Source of the DNA: Betaproteobacteria bacterium
Lineage (GTDB): Bacteria; Pseudomonadota; Gammaproteobacteria; Burkholderiales; SG8-41
Assembly: GCA_021732805.1 (NCBI GenBank)
Contig: JAKFUJ010000366.1
Location: 1-5,735 of the forward strand
Direction: 5' to 3'
Length of the DNA stretch: 5,735 bases
Shown here: positions 4,663 through 5,735 of the stretch, one piece after another
Position numbering within the stretch: position 1 is the stretch's first letter
Layout: each line of letters opens with the position of its first letter
Notes under the pieces: generated by a model
The model's database searches: none
What the model saw: only the letters and a program-made list of their open reading frames with translations
Told to the model about the DNA's origin: nothing
Position numbers and translations under genes: made by a program

Positions 4663-4704
4663 TATATATTATAAGTAATTGTTTTTATTAAATAATTTTT
4701 ATTT
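4663..4704. other. Very AT-rich spacer between the peptidase gene and higBA
   Basis: Almost every base here is A or T, in a window otherwise strongly GC-rich. AAATAA-TTT-TTATTT could form a weak AT hairpin. There is no GC stem, so it is not a classical terminator. It may act as an upstream promoter element or mark the left border of an acquired toxin-antitoxin cassette. Confidence 0.5.
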
Positions 4705-4744
4705 CCGCGCCGCCGGATGGCATAGTCCAAGAGTCCGCCAGGAT

Positions 4745-4771
4745 TTGACGTTTAACGTTAACCGTTATACG
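4745..4771 (+). promoter_or_regulatory. Candidate promoter and autoregulatory operator of higBA
   Basis: TTGACG (4745-4750) is a good -35. TATACG (4766-4771) is a possible -10 with a short 15-bp gap, 7 bp before ATG 4779, so the transcript would be nearly leaderless. Between them lie a perfect 10-bp palindrome, TTAACGTTAA (4752-4761), and an overlapping dyad, TAACG-N5-CGTTA (4753-4767). A dyad set between the promoter hexamers is the expected position for an operator bound by HigA, which represses its own operon in characterised systems. Confidence 0.5.
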
Positions 4772-4778
4772 CTGACCG

Positions 4779-5057
4779 ATGATCAAAAGTTTCCGCTCCC
4801 CGGACACGCAGGCTTTGTTCGAGACCGGCAGAAGCAAGCGGTTTTCAGGCATTGCGAATGTGGCGATGCGCAAACTGGCGCAACTGGATGCCGCGGAAAC
4901 GCTCGACTTCCTGCGCGCCCCACCGGGCAATCGACTGGAGCTACTGAAAGGTAACCGCGCCGGGCAATACAGTATTCGCATCAACGACCAGTATCGCCTG
5001 TGTTTTCAGTGGACTGAATCAGGCCCGGAAAACGTGGAAATCGTGGACTATCACTGA
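4779..5057 (+). CDS. higB: HigB toxin (RelE/ParE superfamily)
   Basis: This 92-aa protein matches the HigB family in length and sequence. It begins MIKSFRSPDTQALFETGRSKRF-like (1-22), contains the RKL..LDAAETLDFLRAPPGNRLE segment (31-53), and ends with the conserved core GQYSIRINDQYRLCFQW (62-78) and VEIVDYH (86-92). HigB toxins are ribosome-dependent mRNA interferases that cut mRNA during translation; Arg67, Arg73 and the C-terminal Tyr91-His92 are likely functional residues. It is the first gene of the operon, the toxin-before-antitoxin order typical of higBA, with 14 nt to higA. The frame is intact. The start codon has no clear Shine-Dalgarno, so toxin translation may be weak. Confidence 0.93.
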   Translation: MIKSFRSPDTQALFETGRSKRFSGIANVAMRKLAQLDAAETLDFLRAPPGNRLELLKGNRAGQYSIRINDQYRLCFQWTESGPENVEIVDYH

Positions 5058-5060
5058 GAC

Positions 5061-5064
5061 GGAG
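5061..5064 (+). promoter_or_regulatory. Shine-Dalgarno of higA
   Basis: GGAG lies 7 nt before ATG 5072 and supports this start over the in-frame ATG at 5087. It is clearly stronger than the higB signal, consistent with antitoxin being made in excess. Confidence 0.55.
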
Positions 5065-5071
5065 AAACATC

Positions 5072-5371
5072 ATGTTCAAGAACGGCATGCGGCCCGTACA
5101 TCCGGGCGAAATCCTGCGCGAGGATTATCTGGCGCCGCTCAACCTGAGCGCGAACGCGCTCGCCAAAGCGCTGAATGTACCCGCGCCTCGCATCAACGAT
5201 GTCGTGCGCGAGCGCCGCGGCATCACAGCCGATACCGCGATGCGGCTTGCCCGCTATTTTGGCGGCGATGCGCGCTCGTGGCTTAATTTACAGGCGGCGT
5301 ATGACCTGCGAATCGCCGAACAGGCCAACGCCAAGCGCATCGAACGCGAGATCACTCCCGCAACGGCCTGA
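5072..5371 (+). CDS. higA: HigA antitoxin (XRE-family HTH)
   Basis: This 99-aa protein has the HigA/VapI signature MRPVHPGEILREDYLAPL (6-23), a helix-turn-helix (LSANALAKALNVPAPRINDVVRERRGI, about 25-51), TADTAMRLARYFG (52-64) and WLNLQAAYDLR (70-80). It binds and neutralises HigB and, with it, represses the operon promoter. Its length is normal and the frame intact. It lies 14 nt after higB and is probably co-transcribed. The tail after residue 80 is charged and helical. No antitoxin defect is visible, so the pair is likely functional. Confidence 0.95.
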   Translation: MFKNGMRPVHPGEILREDYLAPLNLSANALAKALNVPAPRINDVVRERRGITADTAMRLARYFGGDARSWLNLQAAYDLRIAEQANAKRIEREITPATA

Positions 5372-5460
5372 GCGCATCATCGGCCATCGCACCGCCAAGC
5401 GCGCATGCCGGCCGACGCCACGGGTTAAAATGGCTTTTTATCAGTCGACTTTTCCCCTGC
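5372..5460 (+). promoter_or_regulatory. Upstream region of glnS with a candidate -10
   Basis: TAAAAT (5426-5431) within GGGTTAAAATGGC matches a -10 hexamer at five of six positions and is about 30 bp before the glnS ATG. No clear -35 lies 17 bp upstream, and no purine-rich ribosome binding site lies before ATG 5461. No convincing terminator for higBA is seen. Confidence 0.35.
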
Positions 5461-5735
5461 ATGACCAAGAACACCAGGCCCGGCGCCGAACCTGCCGCGG
5501 CATCCACCTCGAATTTCATCCGCAGCCACATCGAAGCCGACCTCGCCGCGGGCAAGTACGCCTCCCGCACCTGGGGCGGCAAGCCGGGTGCGGCACAAAC
5601 TCACGCTGACGCCGCGACGGACACCGCAAAAATCCGCACCCGCTTTCCGCCGGAACCCAACGGTTACCTGCACCTGGGTCATGCCAAATCGATCTGCCTC
5701 AATTTCGGCCTCGCGCTGCATTACGGCGGCGCCTG
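5461..5735 (+). CDS. glnS: Glutamine-tRNA ligase, N-terminal part (runs off the right edge)
   Basis: This cytoplasmic class I synthetase charges tRNA(Gln) with glutamine using ATP. The first 91 codons are present. SNFIRSHIEADLAAGKYA (residues 16-33) and IRTRFPPEPNGYLHLGHAK (59-77) are diagnostic; HLGH is the HIGH-type ATP-binding motif, and SICLNFGLALHYGGA follows. Between the two blocks sits a segment of about 25 residues (SRTWGGKPGAAQTHADAATDTAK) absent from the E. coli enzyme but, as I recall, common in betaproteobacterial GlnRS. ATG 5461 is the first ATG ahead of the conserved block, giving a short Ala/Pro-rich head. No Shine-Dalgarno is seen. Confidence 0.95.
   Translation, partial: MTKNTRPGAEPAAASTSNFIRSHIEADLAAGKYASRTWGGKPGAAQTHADAATDTAKIRTRFPPEPNGYLHLGHAKSICLNFGLALHYGGA

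Noticed and set aside
5417..5439. GCCA-N10-TGGC followed by TTTTT as a higBA terminator
   Set aside because: The stem is only 4 bp and it overlaps the better-supported -10 candidate for glnS.

Overview
The window looks like chromosomal DNA from a GC-rich betaproteobacterium, probably Burkholderiales or a relative. This rests on three things seen in the translations: two back-to-back TctC/Bug-type periplasmic solute receptors (a family hugely expanded in that group), a BirA with an N-terminal helix-turn-helix, and a GlnRS N-terminus with the extended loop I associate with betaproteobacteria. No database search was possible, so the taxonomic call is inference.

Layout. Positions 1-693 (minus strand, running off the left edge) encode BirA, the biotin-protein ligase/repressor. 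It diverges across about 60 bp from two tandem plus-strand genes (755-1726 and 1753-2721) for secreted tripartite-tricarboxylate-transporter-type receptors, which look like one operon. From 2722 to 3951 the window becomes an accessory patch. It holds an antitoxin-like gene whose toxin partner seems to have been lost (2923-3126), a DUF433/DUF5615 toxin-antitoxin pair on the minus strand (3231-3753), and three palindromic REP-like elements (2792-2868, 3164-3219, 3843-3917). A peptidase E-like (S51 family) gene follows at 3952-4662. After an AT-rich spacer comes a higBA toxin-antitoxin operon (4779-5371), then the start of glnS (5461 to the right edge).

The most unusual feature is that the first 26-33 bp of the peptidase E gene occur three times on the same strand: at 2739, 3819 and 3952. 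Only the third copy leads into a full-length gene. Copy 1 is an 18-codon stub ending in a REP-like element. Copy 2 is a 42-codon ORF whose start is fused to the same repeat and which stops 4 nt before the true start. The direct repeats bracket the whole toxin-antitoxin/REP patch, so recombination between copies 1 and 3 would remove 1213 bp and place an intact peptidase gene 17 nt after the receptor operon. I infer that this was the ancestral arrangement.

The housekeeping genes at the two ends (birA, glnS) and the receptor operon look ordinary. The centre (2722-5371) is a small hotspot of three toxin-antitoxin-related loci and repeats. I see no phage, transposase, CRISPR or RNA gene, and no clear evidence of an undescribed multi-gene system. 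The triplicated gene start and its hairpin leader are the best candidates for something new.
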